A stretch of DNA of 64,000 bases from Lyngbya sp. PCC 8106 (GCF_000169095.1 NZ_AAVU01000018.1:1-64000); one strand, 5' to 3'; numbered from the stretch's first letter, positions 28,354-37,705 are shown. Notes: generated from the letters alone by a model not told the origin. Program-made: numbers and translations.

Positions 28354-29382
28354 TTAAGGGTTAGTTGACATTGATTGATGAAGTTTCCGTTGCTGATGAG
28401 CATGGCGGGTAGTCAAGAAGCGATTAATAAATATATGGTCGATTTTGCCAATAATTCTAGCTAAAAGATCACTTCCCATACCCCAAGTTAAACGCAAAAC
28501 TAAGGGGACAATAATAGTGCCGTATCGTCGCCATCCGACCTTTTTGTATTTAGTTTTGAAATACTCATCCTCAGCCAGATTCCATTTCTCTCGCAAACGG
28601 TGCAAACTTGCCAATTGCCAAGCATCACTCCAGCGCAACATATAGTAATGTAAATCACTAAATTCTAGTGGAGGGCCGGGTACATAAGTGACAATAGAAT
28701 CGGGTTCAAAGTAGACTGTTCCGACCGCTTGACGAACCAACATACAAAAGTCTAAATGTTCTTTTGTATTCAGTATGGCTTCGTCTAGAAAACCGATTTC
28801 GTCAAAGATAGAGCGGCGAATTAATGTACAATGAAACTCGGCTAACTCCGTTTCTTGGCGTTTTAAGCGATCGCGAACTTCGCTCACCCGTTTACCTTGC
28901 AAACACATCTTTTCTCGAAACCGTCGCCGACCCGTTTTATCAACCCAAATATGAGAATCTCCGCCCGCACAGTGAACAATTTCATGCAAGGGTCTTTCTT
29001 GACACATGAGAGGGCCGACAACTGTCGCATCTGTTTCTTCGGCGCATTCTATTAACTGAGTTAACCAACCGGGTGTGACAACAACATCGTTATCAATGAA
29101 GACTAAATATTTTGTATGAACTTCAGCTAAACCTATATTTCTTGCTTGGTTGGGAGATAGATAATAATCGGTTCGTAGGATTTTAAAGCCTTTCGCTTCA
29201 GCTTTTTCTTGCAAGTAAGCTCGAATATGTTTGGGAGAATTTCCATCAATATAGACTAATTCAAACGGTATCTTTGTGTGTTCATAGATGCTTTCTAGGG
29301 ACTCACGGGTGCAGCTAAACCGTTCGCGAGGAACAGCAACAATTGTCACTTGGGGTTCGGTTTTTATTGATAAGTTTTCCAT
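28354..29382 (-). CDS. GT2 family glycosyltransferase
   Basis: 342 residues. The ATG at 29382 has AGAGG about 10 bases upstream. The N-terminal GT-A fold has an unusual opening (VTIVAVPRERFSCTRESLESIYE) of a type found in glycan-cluster GT2 enzymes. The metal motif is FIDNDVVV (about residue 95), and LNTKEHLDFCMLVRQ serves as the second acidic block. The C-terminal 90 residues are basic and amphipathic. It is part of the minus-strand polysaccharide run, 45 bases before the flippase. Sugar specificity unknown. Confidence 0.84.
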   Translation of the reverse strand: MENLSIKTEPQVTIVAVPRERFSCTRESLESIYEHTKIPFELVYIDGNSPKHIRAYLQEKAEAKGFKILRTDYYLSPNQARNIGLAEVHTKYLVFIDNDVVVTPGWLTQLIECAEETDATVVGPLMCQERPLHEIVHCAGGDSHIWVDKTGRRRFREKMCLQGKRVSEVRDRLKRQETELAEFHCTLIRRSIFDEIGFLDEAILNTKEHLDFCMLVRQAVGTVYFEPDSIVTYVPGPPLEFSDLHYYMLRWSDAWQLASLHRLREKWNLAEDEYFKTKYKKVGWRRYGTIIVPLVLRLTWGMGSDLLARIIGKIDHIFINRFLTTRHAHQQRKLHQSMSTNP

Positions 29383-29404
29383 TTCGATAACCTCTGTAAA
29401 ATGA

Positions 29405-30703
29405 TTAAAGTGATGATTGAGTTATACTCTTAACTGACGGTGGAATCTGAACATTTAAGTTCTTATTCTGACAACCCGATGTCAAACTTTTTCGGTATAG
29501 TTCGACTAAAATATCATTCAGTTTGTTGAGATCGTAGTGTTCTTCAACATAGGTTCGTCCAGCTTTTCCCATCTCTAGCCATAATTGCGAATTCTTCACC
29601 AGAATACCGAGTTTTTCAGCTAGAGTATCTACATCTCGTTCAGGAACTAAGAAACCTGTAACTCCATCTTCTACTAACTCTGGAATTCCTCCATGATAGG
29701 TACTAATTACAGGTAAACCCATCGCCATCGCTTCTTTTAAAACATTGACGGGAGCATCTTGATTTCCATCAGCCGCTGTGACACTCGGAGCCATAAAAAT
29801 ATGGGATTGATTGAGGATTTCGATGATTTCATCTTCATCTTTCCAACCTAATAAATGAATGAAATTACTGGCATTTAAGTCGTCCACTAATTTTTGTAAG
29901 CTTTCCCTTAAAATGCCATCTCCGATAATATTATACTCTAAATTGGGGTTGACTAAAGCTTGTTGGGCTACCGCTCGAATACTATATTCAATTCCTTTTT
30001 TTTCCACCAGCCGACCTGTTGTAACAATCCGAATTTTTCCATCGGCTGGATATGAACGAGGAGTAAAAGGAAATCGACGACAATCTAGACCGGAACGATG
30101 TACAAATACTTGACTTTCATCACACCCTAGCTCTACAACTCGACGTTTAAAGAATTCGCAGTTTGCCAAAAATAAGTTGCCCGTCTTGAATAATTTCTGG
30201 TAAACTTTTTGGCCTCTTTCCTGCACAAATCGACTAATATCATCTCCTCGAAACGTTGTGACTAATCGAGCATTTGGAGCATTAATTGTCCGAAACGACA
30301 TTCCTCGATAACTTTGAGTTCCAAATTGACAATGAATAATATCATACTGGCGATCAAATTTGGGAATAATCGTGTAAAGCAACCACAGAGAAAGAGCTTG
30401 CTGACCGTATTTGAAAAAATTTAAAGCATCGAGAAAACGCCCGGGTTCTTGATGGCCCTGAGTGAGTAGTAATCCGATTCCTTTCATTACTCGCCAGAGA
30501 ATATTTTCAGGAATTTCAGGAAAGTAATAGGTGTGTTCAAGCAGATTGTACTTAGCGATCGCCGGATGAGTTTTAGTTGTATCACCAAGAGAACTCGAGT
30601 AAATATCAACCTGATGACCTCGATCAATTAAACCTATAACTTGATTGATAATAAAGGTTTCCGACAACTGCGGAAAATGACCGACTATAAATGCAATTTT
30701 CAT
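29405..30703 (-). CDS. GT4 family glycosyltransferase (WcaL/ExoL-like)
   Basis: 432 residues, GT-B fold. The N-terminus (MKIAFIVGHFPQLSETFIINQV) is typical of the WcaL/AmsK group. The donor-binding half has IRIVTTGRLVEKKGIEY and the E-x7-E element KEAMAMGLPVISTYHGGIPE. These enzymes use nucleotide sugars with retention of configuration. It is placed 16 bases after the preceding GT2 gene and 22 bases before the following one, so it belongs to the same transcription unit. Likely product: one sugar addition during assembly of the exported glycan. Confidence 0.88.
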   Translation of the reverse strand: MKIAFIVGHFPQLSETFIINQVIGLIDRGHQVDIYSSSLGDTTKTHPAIAKYNLLEHTYYFPEIPENILWRVMKGIGLLLTQGHQEPGRFLDALNFFKYGQQALSLWLLYTIIPKFDRQYDIIHCQFGTQSYRGMSFRTINAPNARLVTTFRGDDISRFVQERGQKVYQKLFKTGNLFLANCEFFKRRVVELGCDESQVFVHRSGLDCRRFPFTPRSYPADGKIRIVTTGRLVEKKGIEYSIRAVAQQALVNPNLEYNIIGDGILRESLQKLVDDLNASNFIHLLGWKDEDEIIEILNQSHIFMAPSVTAADGNQDAPVNVLKEAMAMGLPVISTYHGGIPELVEDGVTGFLVPERDVDTLAEKLGILVKNSQLWLEMGKAGRTYVEEHYDLNKLNDILVELYRKSLTSGCQNKNLNVQIPPSVKSITQSSL

Positions 30704-30718
30704 GGTTTTTAATCGATA

Positions 30719-31642
30719 TTACTCTCGGGCAGATAATCCTCCAAACCTCAGTCTGAGAATTTCCCAAGCGCTGATATACCGTACAACAAACATTACTAGG
30801 GAAACCTGAAGTTTATGTTTGAGACTTGTCAATCGTTCATCTAAAAATGTATTGATGACAAAGTTCAAAGGCGGAATTAAATTTTTCACCAACAAGGAGA
30901 TAAAAATGAGGTTTTTCGGAAAATTTCTCAGGTTTTTCTTTTGCTGTAAATCATAGATTCCTCCTACGAGCCGAATTGTTCTTTTATACAATTCTCGCCA
31001 AGATGTCCTAGCGGGATGCTGAACACAACTCTCCTCCGCATAGATTTGCTGATAGCCCTGATCAAAAACTCGCCGACACCATTCGACATCTCCACTTGAT
31101 TTCAATGTTGCATCAAAAACACCAACCTTTTCTATGACTTTTTTCCAAGTAAATAAATTTCCTCCGGCTCCATATCGATATTTTTCTAAAAGTTCTTTTT
31201 GGGGAAAAGCTGTAATACTTTCATAGAGTTCAACTGGTGTGATTTTATCAGAATTTTGAAAGAAAATCTCTATTTTTCCTACAACTAATCCACAATTTAG
31301 AACCTTTTGCAAATTCGTTACACCCTGTTCGAGCCAATCTAAAGCCGGAATACAATCAGCATCAGTGAAAGCAATAATTTCCCCTTTGGCAACCGATATT
31401 CCGTGATTTCGAGCGGCGTAGGAACCTGGAGTGCTTTCATTGATACAAAACGCTTGATTAAACAAAGCTACAACACGGTCTACTTTTTCAGCCGGATCAG
31501 AACCATTATCCACTACAATCACTTCATAACAGCTTTGAGGATAGGTCTGCTGATCCAGTGCTTTTAAACAGTGTTTTAAGCGTTCCGTATCATTATAAAC
31601 AGGAACAATTACGGACACGAAAGGTCTAGATGAATGTTCCAT
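30719..31642 (-). CDS. GT2 family glycosyltransferase
   Basis: 307 residues. PFVSVIVPVYNDTERLKHCLKALDQQTYP opens the GT-A domain, metal motif AFTDADCIP (about 94), acceptor-side SSGDVEWCRRVFDQG. The C-terminal part has a hydrophobic segment (NLIFISLLVKNLIPPLNFVI) that could be a membrane anchor. Similar in style to the enzymes at 22489 and 33604, so they may be diverged paralogues. It lies 97 bases after the UGM-like flavoprotein gene. Confidence 0.86.
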   Translation of the reverse strand: MEHSSRPFVSVIVPVYNDTERLKHCLKALDQQTYPQSCYEVIVVDNGSDPAEKVDRVVALFNQAFCINESTPGSYAARNHGISVAKGEIIAFTDADCIPALDWLEQGVTNLQKVLNCGLVVGKIEIFFQNSDKITPVELYESITAFPQKELLEKYRYGAGGNLFTWKKVIEKVGVFDATLKSSGDVEWCRRVFDQGYQQIYAEESCVQHPARTSWRELYKRTIRLVGGIYDLQQKKNLRNFPKNLIFISLLVKNLIPPLNFVINTFLDERLTSLKHKLQVSLVMFVVRYISAWEILRLRFGGLSARE

Positions 31643-31739
31643 TTCCAGGAAATTTTAGCTAAGGCTTTTACCAGAGAAAGCAAACAGATAAAGAGTTAAT
31701 GGGAATTATCGAAATATTAACCCCATCAACTCATTAATT

Positions 31740-33197
31740 TTATTTCATTACTAATTCAGGTTTTTCACGACCTTTCCATTCTTCTTTAGTAAATTCTTCG
31801 TGATAGGAACGCTCTGTGTTAACATTCCAAAGATCGTGATTGTCGCCGAGTAAATTTTGTGCAGCCAACAGTCCAGTTAACATCGAATGGTCTTGGTTAT
31901 TATAACGGTGCATTCCGTTACGACCAATGGTTTGTAAGTTGTCAAACTGTGATAAATAATCTTGAATGACTTGTAAATGACGGCGATAGTCTCGGTCATA
32001 AACGGGGTAAGCTTTGGGTTGACGGAGAATTGTTCCATCCTCTACTTGACTGGCTTTTGCTAAACCTAGCTTTTCTATTTCTCGAGTTGCTAAATCTAAA
32101 AGTTCGGTGTCTGACAACTTCCAAATTTCATCGCCTTCTGTACAGAAATATTCTAAACCCAAACAGGTTTTTGTTTGATCAGGGACCATCGCCGGACTCC
32201 AGTTTTTAAAGTTTTGGATTCGACCCACTTTAACTTCTGGACTATGAATATAAATCCAATTATCAGGAAATAGTTTAGGCTGATCAATAATCAAAGCAAC
32301 AATTAAAAAGTCTCGATAAGACAGAGATTTTGCAGCGTGTAGAACTTCATCAGGAGGCAAAGGATCAAGTCGATTAACCAATGCAGTGACAGGCATACTG
32401 GAAATAAAATTATCGCCTGTGATTGTCATTTCTTGACCGTCTTGATAAGCCGTTATTTCGGTAATATGATAACCTTCTCGCTTAACATTCATCACCCGAG
32501 TATTGAGGGAAACTTGACCGCCTTTTTCATCTACTTTTTGTTGGAAACGTTCCCACATCATACCCGGGCCGTAAATTGGATAGTCAAATTTTTTGATTAA
32601 AGTTTTGGTATCATTACTGCCAAATAAAGCATTGATGACTGCTTTTTTCAGAGATAAACCTTTAATCCGTTGAGCTGCCCATTCGGCTTCAATTTTGTTG
32701 CAGGGAATTCCCCAAACTTTCTCGGTGTAGGTTTTGAAGAATGTTCGATAAAGCCGACTTCCAAAGCTATCTGTAACCCATTCTTCAAAGGTTTCCGCTT
32801 CTAGATCGGGTTGTAATTTGGCTTTGACTTTTGCTTTTAAATAACTCATCAAAATTAACGAGCTTTCAATTACACCTAGATTTAAGAGTGTATTGTAAAT
32901 CGATAGTGGATAGTCATAAAATTTGTTCTGGTAATAGATGCGAGACAGTCGAGGAACTTGAATAAACTCGTCTCCCAAAACTTCTTGCCATAATTGATTA
33001 ACAACATCTACTTTAGTAAAAAAACGATGACCACCGATATCAAAGCGATATCCTTTATATACTTCCGTTCTAGAAATTCCTCCCACTTGACTTGCTGCTT
33101 CTAAGACGTGAGGATATACTCCACGCTTCGTGAGTTCATAAGCCGCAGTTAAACCAGCAGGACCAGCTCCGATAATGACAACGGGGTGATGTAGCAT
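31740..33197 (-). CDS. UDP-galactopyranose-mutase-like FAD/NAD(P) flavoprotein
   Basis: 485 residues. An N-terminal dinucleotide fold (VVIIGAGPAGLTAAYELTKRG) is followed by GGISRTEVYKGYRFDIGGHRFFTK, the signature of the amine-oxidase/protoporphyrinogen-oxidase-like group that is often placed with UDP-galactopyranose mutases in glycan clusters. The late GRNGMHRYNNQDHSM block is also typical. The reaction cannot be fixed; ring contraction or sugar oxidation is plausible. It begins the tightly spaced part of the polysaccharide operon after a 406-base gap. Confidence 0.72.
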   Translation of the reverse strand: MLHHPVVIIGAGPAGLTAAYELTKRGVYPHVLEAASQVGGISRTEVYKGYRFDIGGHRFFTKVDVVNQLWQEVLGDEFIQVPRLSRIYYQNKFYDYPLSIYNTLLNLGVIESSLILMSYLKAKVKAKLQPDLEAETFEEWVTDSFGSRLYRTFFKTYTEKVWGIPCNKIEAEWAAQRIKGLSLKKAVINALFGSNDTKTLIKKFDYPIYGPGMMWERFQQKVDEKGGQVSLNTRVMNVKREGYHITEITAYQDGQEMTITGDNFISSMPVTALVNRLDPLPPDEVLHAAKSLSYRDFLIVALIIDQPKLFPDNWIYIHSPEVKVGRIQNFKNWSPAMVPDQTKTCLGLEYFCTEGDEIWKLSDTELLDLATREIEKLGLAKASQVEDGTILRQPKAYPVYDRDYRRHLQVIQDYLSQFDNLQTIGRNGMHRYNNQDHSMLTGLLAAQNLLGDNHDLWNVNTERSYHEEFTKEEWKGREKPELVMK

Positions 33198-33476
33198 TTG
33201 TAACCTCTGATGACGTAATTTTTGCAGGAATTGAGAGCCGAAATATGTGTCTGCTAAAAAGGTTGAACTCCGATGAGTTTAGATTTTAACAGATATTCGT
33301 TTTCAGCAGTCTTCGGAGAACTCTGTAATTTTATAGGATGCTGAGTACAGAATTTCGCACAAAAGAAAAAATTTGCGAGAAATAACTTCAAAAAATATCA
33401 ATTATTTCTTGATTTCATCAACATTTTATCAACCCAGAATAAATCTCACTTGATGTAAAGATCAAAAGTCTTAATT

Positions 33477-33594
33477 TAGTGATATTATCTTGAGCAAGTT
33501 TCAAAAGCTGCTGAATCGATCACAAAACAAATTGTAGTGATATTGTCTTGAGCGAGTTTGAAAAACTGCTGAGTCGATGATCACAAAAAATATC
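33477..33594. repeat. Imperfect tandem duplication, 58-base period
   Basis: TAGTGATATTATCTTGAGCA at 33477 recurs as TAGTGATATTGTCTTGAGCG at 33535, each followed by A(A/G)TTT...GCTG(A)...TCGAT and an ATCACAAAA tail. It sits in the 406-base gap between the flavoprotein and the GT2 gene. A promoter or operator role is possible as the operon's tight part starts beyond it. Nothing else was recognised in the gap. Confidence 0.6.
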
Positions 33595-33603
33595 ATTCAC
33601 GCT

Positions 33604-34668
33604 TTATGCTTTGCGATAAGTGAGTTGTACTTGAAACCAATGACGAACGAAACCAATTGCAAACGCTAACCCACTATAAAAATAGTACAGCCAGTGCCAA
33701 GGCAAAGCTCGAAGGGTAAAAAACCAGCCTCGTTTGTGATGAAAAAATTGATAAACTGGTGCATTTAAAACCACAAACGCTAAGGCTAAGAGACAGGCAA
33801 TGATCGAAGTTTGAGATAACCAAGGTGTTGCCAATAATGCACCAATCTTAGCATAAACTAAGACAACACTAATCCGATTGGAGTATTGTAAGTTCAAGTC
33901 ATTATTTAACTGGCGATCGCGTAGAATCAAAGCAGTCCAAGGTAATGCGCGACAGAAAAAGTCTGCTTTTACCATGGAAATCGGTCGCCATTCTTTCAGA
34001 TGTTTAACTAGAATACTTTTCCGTAAGCCAATACTATAACCTGCTTTCTTAAGTCGATAGCCGAGTTCAATATCTTCAATGCAAGGAAGACGATATTTTT
34101 CGTCAAAACCTCCAACTTCCAAGAAAACCTCTTTACGAACGGCACCACAAGCTCCCCAAAATGTAGATGCTTCTTCTTGACTGATTTGGTGAGTATAGTG
34201 ATGAAATAAATTTCGGTATTGGGAGAGAAAGTTATCTGCTCCCGGTGCATCATCGTAGGAACCAATTAGAGCTGATAAATCCGGCTCATTTGTAAACACA
34301 TTGACGACCTTTTCAATCGTATCCGGATAGATTTCTACATCTGCGTCTATAAAGAACAGAATATCACCTTTTGCAGCTTCAGCCCCGAGATTACGCGCTC
34401 TTGCAGGGCCTCCTGCTTTGGGGAGTCGAATTACTTTTGCTCCAAAGTTCTCAGCGAGCAACCAAGAACCATCTGTATCTCCATCAGCTACTACAATCAC
34501 TTCCTCTGCATTGAGTGAAGTTTTTGCCAAACTTTGAAGACATCGCTGAAATTTTTCGCCGCCATTATAGACAGGAATAATAACTGATATCGTTGGCTTA
34601 GGAGCTGAACAGTTATTGATCATAGTTGCTTTGAGGGTGATCTTTGGTTTCTTTTTCTCTTCTATCAT
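33604..34668 (-). CDS. GT2 family glycosyltransferase with C-terminal membrane helices
   Basis: The start is uncertain: ATG at 34666-34668 is used, but ATG at 34621-34623 is equally possible; neither has a Shine-Dalgarno (354 residues). The GT-A domain opens with TISVIIPVYNGGEKFQRCLQ, has GGPARARNLGAEAAKG, the metal motif FFIDADVEI and ACGAVRKEVFLEVGGFDE. The last 120 residues contain three hydrophobic helices. This is the first gene of the polysaccharide run and is separated from the next by the 58-base tandem duplication. Confidence 0.84.
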   Translation of the reverse strand: MIEEKKKPKITLKATMINNCSAPKPTISVIIPVYNGGEKFQRCLQSLAKTSLNAEEVIVVADGDTDGSWLLAENFGAKVIRLPKAGGPARARNLGAEAAKGDILFFIDADVEIYPDTIEKVVNVFTNEPDLSALIGSYDDAPGADNFLSQYRNLFHHYTHQISQEEASTFWGACGAVRKEVFLEVGGFDEKYRLPCIEDIELGYRLKKAGYSIGLRKSILVKHLKEWRPISMVKADFFCRALPWTALILRDRQLNNDLNLQYSNRISVVLVYAKIGALLATPWLSQTSIIACLLALAFVVLNAPVYQFFHHKRGWFFTLRALPWHWLYYFYSGLAFAIGFVRHWFQVQLTYRKA

Positions 34669-35302
34669 CTTAAACAAAATTGTGAAAAAAATCAGTCTAA
34701 AGATAGAGAAGTGAGTAAAGCTTTTGTAAAAACAACAAACAAGTTATAAAGGTTTTGTAAAGCCAGGGTTTTTATCCAGTTGAGCCTTAGAATTCTTGAC
34801 AATTTTGCCAATAGGCAGAGAGTTCGTTTTAATAAAAATTGATGCGACCCGTGACTAATATCCGTTCATTAATTCGTTAAATCGAACAATTTTTGGTCTA
34901 ATTTATGATTAACTCAGAGTTTGTTCAAACTATTGACCTGAGTGAATGACAACACTTCCTCATGAGGTAAGATTTTGAGTGGCTTTTTGGATTAAGTTAA
35001 CTTTATATAAAATGGTATCGGATAAGAAAAAAGAAAAATTGTACTGACTCAGCCTTAAAATTACAGAGATTGGGGTGAGACTATCACCCACTAAGGAGAT
35101 TTTAAACCCAGCTTGATTAATTTGGCTGTTGTGACGATTAATACTTGTCGATAATGTAGTCCCTATATCAAATTGAAAAAAGAATACTACACCTCACACT
35201 TACTGTCTTCCCGTGAACCTCACTCATCAAATTTTTGTCTGATGATCGCGTACAGCGATGCTTGTAACTCAGGGGTGCTGACTTTAGTACACCTTATATA
35301 TA

Positions 35303-35394
35303 TATAGCAATCCTAAATAGGTTGTAATATTGGAGCCTTACTGTGCCTGGGTTTCAGGCTGATTGATCATCATGACTCATTTAGCATTGCTATA
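35303..35394. repeat. Inverted-repeat element, TATAGCAAT type (92 bp)
   Basis: TATAGCAATCCTAAAT at 35303-35318 pairs with ATTTAGCATTGCTATA at 35379-35394, 15 of 16 bases. Short, non-coding, MITE-like. Its right end shares CTATA with the left end of the next element. Confidence 0.65.
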
Positions 35395-35628
35395 GCACTA
35401 CGTGAATACATGATTGTCATTTCTAAATCCTAAAACTCCTTCACAGTCTACTGTTCCCTAAGATTGCAAAGTTGCTCATGGGGGAAACCCCCTCTCTTGG
35501 TCAGCGTTCCCTAAGCGAGGAAACCTCGCCGGGGTCTGACCGCAAGACCGCACTAGACTCACCGCACTTTGCGCTGTTCCCTGTTCCCTGATCCGGCGTT
35601 CCCTGTTCCCTAGCGCGTAGCGCTATAT
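35390..35628. repeat. MITE-like inverted-repeat element, long form (about 238 bp)
   Basis: The ends are CTATAGCACTACGTG and CTAGCGCGTAGCGCTATAT. In reverse orientation it matches the 108-bp element at 590-697 on both sides, but carries about 130 extra bases (35460-35589). The extra segment is bounded by the direct repeat CTGTTCCCT (35451-35459 and 35581-35589). It also holds small hairpins such as GGGGGAAACCCCC and GCGAGGAAACCTCGC. No coding capacity. Confidence 0.75.
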
Positions 35629-36404
35629 ATAGAGCAACTCAATTCCGTGAGTACAACAATTCTCCTCCCTAACTCGGTTCGGGTTGGAAAATATGTCCTA
35701 AGCCAAGCTCATACCACTCTATATAAGAGACAAGGTATGCAAATGCTGAATCATCATCTGACTCGATCAAAAGCAGAATGTCTAAAATTTTCTATTTTGT
35801 AACTTTAGTAACAGAAATTTGACGATTGTTTACTCTTTTTTGAGCCGTTCATCTAATAAAAAGAGAAACGTTGATGATGAATAATTTTTGTTTTTTATTC
35901 GACCAAATAAATAAAACAATGGTAAAATAGCTTATCTTCTTTTTAGGACGATAGAGTGTAAATCCTCTCCTCAAAAGATATAAAATAACTCTATCTTGGG
36001 TTGGCAACCTTATTATCTAATCTATCTAGAACCTTTTCACATTCGTTACTCTAGATAGAGAAAAATCCTGATAATCGACTGAACTGAGACATTAGATAAT
36101 TCCTCTCATCAAATTTTAAATAATATTTTTTTGCTTTTATTCAAAAAGTGAAATTAGGAGTAAAATTACTTATAGAACACCAAAGATATCAAGAAGTAGC
36201 CTTGAGATTGTAGGAAGAAATACAACACTCTCAAATCTCACTTACTTTTCGATCACTTTTGGCTAACTTTCAGGTAACACACCCACCCATAAAACTACTG
36301 GAACACATTACTTTGTTCTTACTGACAGGGCTATAGGATTGTTTTAATCTAAGAACATACCGAACAAAACAACCTCTCTTTAAAGCACCTGGAGGGTCTA
36401 ACTC

Positions 36405-36983
36405 ATGAAAAGCACAATCAAAGCATTCGTCACCACTGCTATCGTAACTGCTGGTTTAGTCGTTGGTATTTCCCAAGCCAAAGCTCAACCTGATACTTTT
36501 ACTCAAGAACGGGTTGTCTTTCAAACTGTTGAAATTGACGCCGAAAACAATCAATACGGTACGGTTCCCATGATTGTACGGGAAACCTACGACACTCGTT
36601 ATCCTGGTCTTCTCGGTGGAAATTCTTTACTGAAACGGGAAGTCGTCCAGGTTGCATCTGAACCTTTAGTAATTTGGCAAGTTACTCTTTCTTCTAGTGA
36701 TCCTCAAGGATCTTACACTCCTGACCGTCGCGCTGCGGCAGTTAGCACTCGTTTAACAAACTTGGCTGACTCTTTAGGTGTGACCTCTTTAGAAGAAATG
36801 TACCAAGCCGGAGTCGTTAACTACGAAGGCGTAATCTTCGCCTCAGAAGAACCCGGTGACGCTAACTTCCAAAATGTAGTGTTCACTTTATCTCCAGGAA
36901 ATCGGGATCAAGGCGACGTGTTCGTTGAACACCTCCAAGACTTTGGAGATGCAACTGCGAGTGGTGAGCCGCTTTACAACTAA
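36405..36983 (+). CDS. Secreted COP23-like protein
   Basis: The ATG at 36405 follows GGAGGG by 8 bases; 192 residues. Residues 1-27 are a signal peptide (MKSTIKAFVTTAIVTAGLVV...SQAKAQ). The mature part reads VIWQVTLSSSD...SYTPDRRAAAVSTRLTN...VNYEGVIFASEE...VVFTLSPGNRDQG. This is the order of blocks in COP23 (circadian oscillating protein) domains, yet the cysteines usual in RC and IC positions are replaced (RR, IF). I infer a cysteine-free COP23 relative; function unknown. It begins the island of exported proteins. Confidence 0.62.
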   Translation: MKSTIKAFVTTAIVTAGLVVGISQAKAQPDTFTQERVVFQTVEIDAENNQYGTVPMIVRETYDTRYPGLLGGNSLLKREVVQVASEPLVIWQVTLSSSDPQGSYTPDRRAAAVSTRLTNLADSLGVTSLEEMYQAGVVNYEGVIFASEEPGDANFQNVVFTLSPGNRDQGDVFVEHLQDFGDATASGEPLYN

Positions 36984-37004
36984 TTGAGCTTACCCCAAGA
37001 ATTT

Positions 37005-37056
37005 CAGGAGTTGTCAAAAACCGCTCATAGATACAGATGTTATTGTACAACTCCTG
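37005..37056 (+). terminator. Probable terminator after the COP23-like gene
   Basis: CAGGAGTTGT at 37005-37014 pairs perfectly with ACAACTCCTG at 37047-37056, with a 32-base loop, followed by TCTTTCTCC. The loop is long and the T-tract short, so termination is likely but not certain. Confidence 0.5.
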
Positions 37057-37142
37057 TCTTTCTCCAAAGCTAAACGCTGCTCAACTTATTGATCGCCTTG
37101 ATTGAAGAATCGTCAACCTTTAGAACTTCACGAGGGCTAACC

Positions 37143-37475
37143 ATGAAAGCAATACAACTCACTACCGCACTGCTTCTATTGTCTAGCTTTGCCAATCCCT
37201 CCGCAGCTCAAGAAGAAATCTCCGCAGTGACAACAACTTCTTATTCTAGAGTGCAAGAGGTTCACGAGACTAACAATCAAGTTATTGATCAAAATCTCAA
37301 CAATAATCAGTTGAGCGTCAGTTTAGATCAATTAGAAGTTCAGTCTCAACCTGGGCTATCGCGCAACAATCTCAATCAAGTGAGTGAAAATATTAACTCA
37401 CAGATGGATAAAAATCATCAGAGATGGGAAGTAGAAGTTGACTGGGAGAATAACAAACTCAAACGTTACTTCTAG
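37143..37475 (+). CDS. Small exported protein (110 aa)
   Basis: The ATG at 37143 has GAGG 8 bases upstream, and only from here is the signal peptide properly placed (MKAIQLTTALLLLSSFANPSAAQ). The mature region is Asn/Gln-rich (ETNNQVIDQNLNNNQLSVSLDQ), ending in a charged segment WEVEVDWENNKLKRYF. No family recognised and no cysteine. It follows the COP23-like gene and precedes another small gene by 5 bases, so a short operon is likely. Confidence 0.62.
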   Translation: MKAIQLTTALLLLSSFANPSAAQEEISAVTTTSYSRVQEVHETNNQVIDQNLNNNQLSVSLDQLEVQSQPGLSRNNLNQVSENINSQMDKNHQRWEVEVDWENNKLKRYF

Positions 37476-37480
37476 TTTCT

Positions 37481-37705
37481 ATGAACTCGGTCAAGAAAGC
37501 ATCTATTCCACAGAGCAACGAAAGCTCAAACCTCACCATCACAGAAGCCTGCATTATGGCGATCGCCATGATCACCGCTCTCAGTCTTCAGGCTCATGCT
37601 AAGTCACAAAACCGTCAACTGGCAGCGAACCTCGAATCAGACTTTGAATCTTTAACAGAGTGTAAGACTTCTGAGATGAAAATCTCCAATCAAGTTGGAC
37701 AATGA
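37481..37705 (+). CDS. Small predicted membrane protein (74 aa)
   Basis: The ATG at 37481 lies 5 bases after the preceding stop, without a clear Shine-Dalgarno, so coupling would be needed. A central hydrophobic stretch (ACIMAIAMITALSLQAHA, residues 23-40) could be a membrane helix or a late signal peptide. Polar tails on both sides. No relative recognised; the coding call rests on position in the island and on composition. Confidence 0.42.
   Translation: MNSVKKASIPQSNESSNLTITEACIMAIAMITALSLQAHAKSQNRQLAANLESDFESLTECKTSEMKISNQVGQ

Larger units (their letters stand above)
34669..36404. other. 1.7-kb non-coding region
   Basis: Between the polysaccharide cluster and the secreted-protein island. 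It contains two abutting inverted-repeat elements (35303-35394 and 35390-35628), described separately. The flanks are AT-rich and hold no convincing frame. A weak hairpin CTCTTTTT / AAAAAGAG lies near 35833-35865. Promoters for the divergent genes must be here, but I cannot place them. No tRNA-like cloverleaf was seen. Confidence 0.4.

Noticed and set aside
34669..36404. A tRNA, tmRNA or rRNA in the 1.7-kb gap
   Set aside because: No T-arm GTTCGAATC-like sequence with matching acceptor stem was found by eye, and the structured parts are explained by the inverted-repeat elements.
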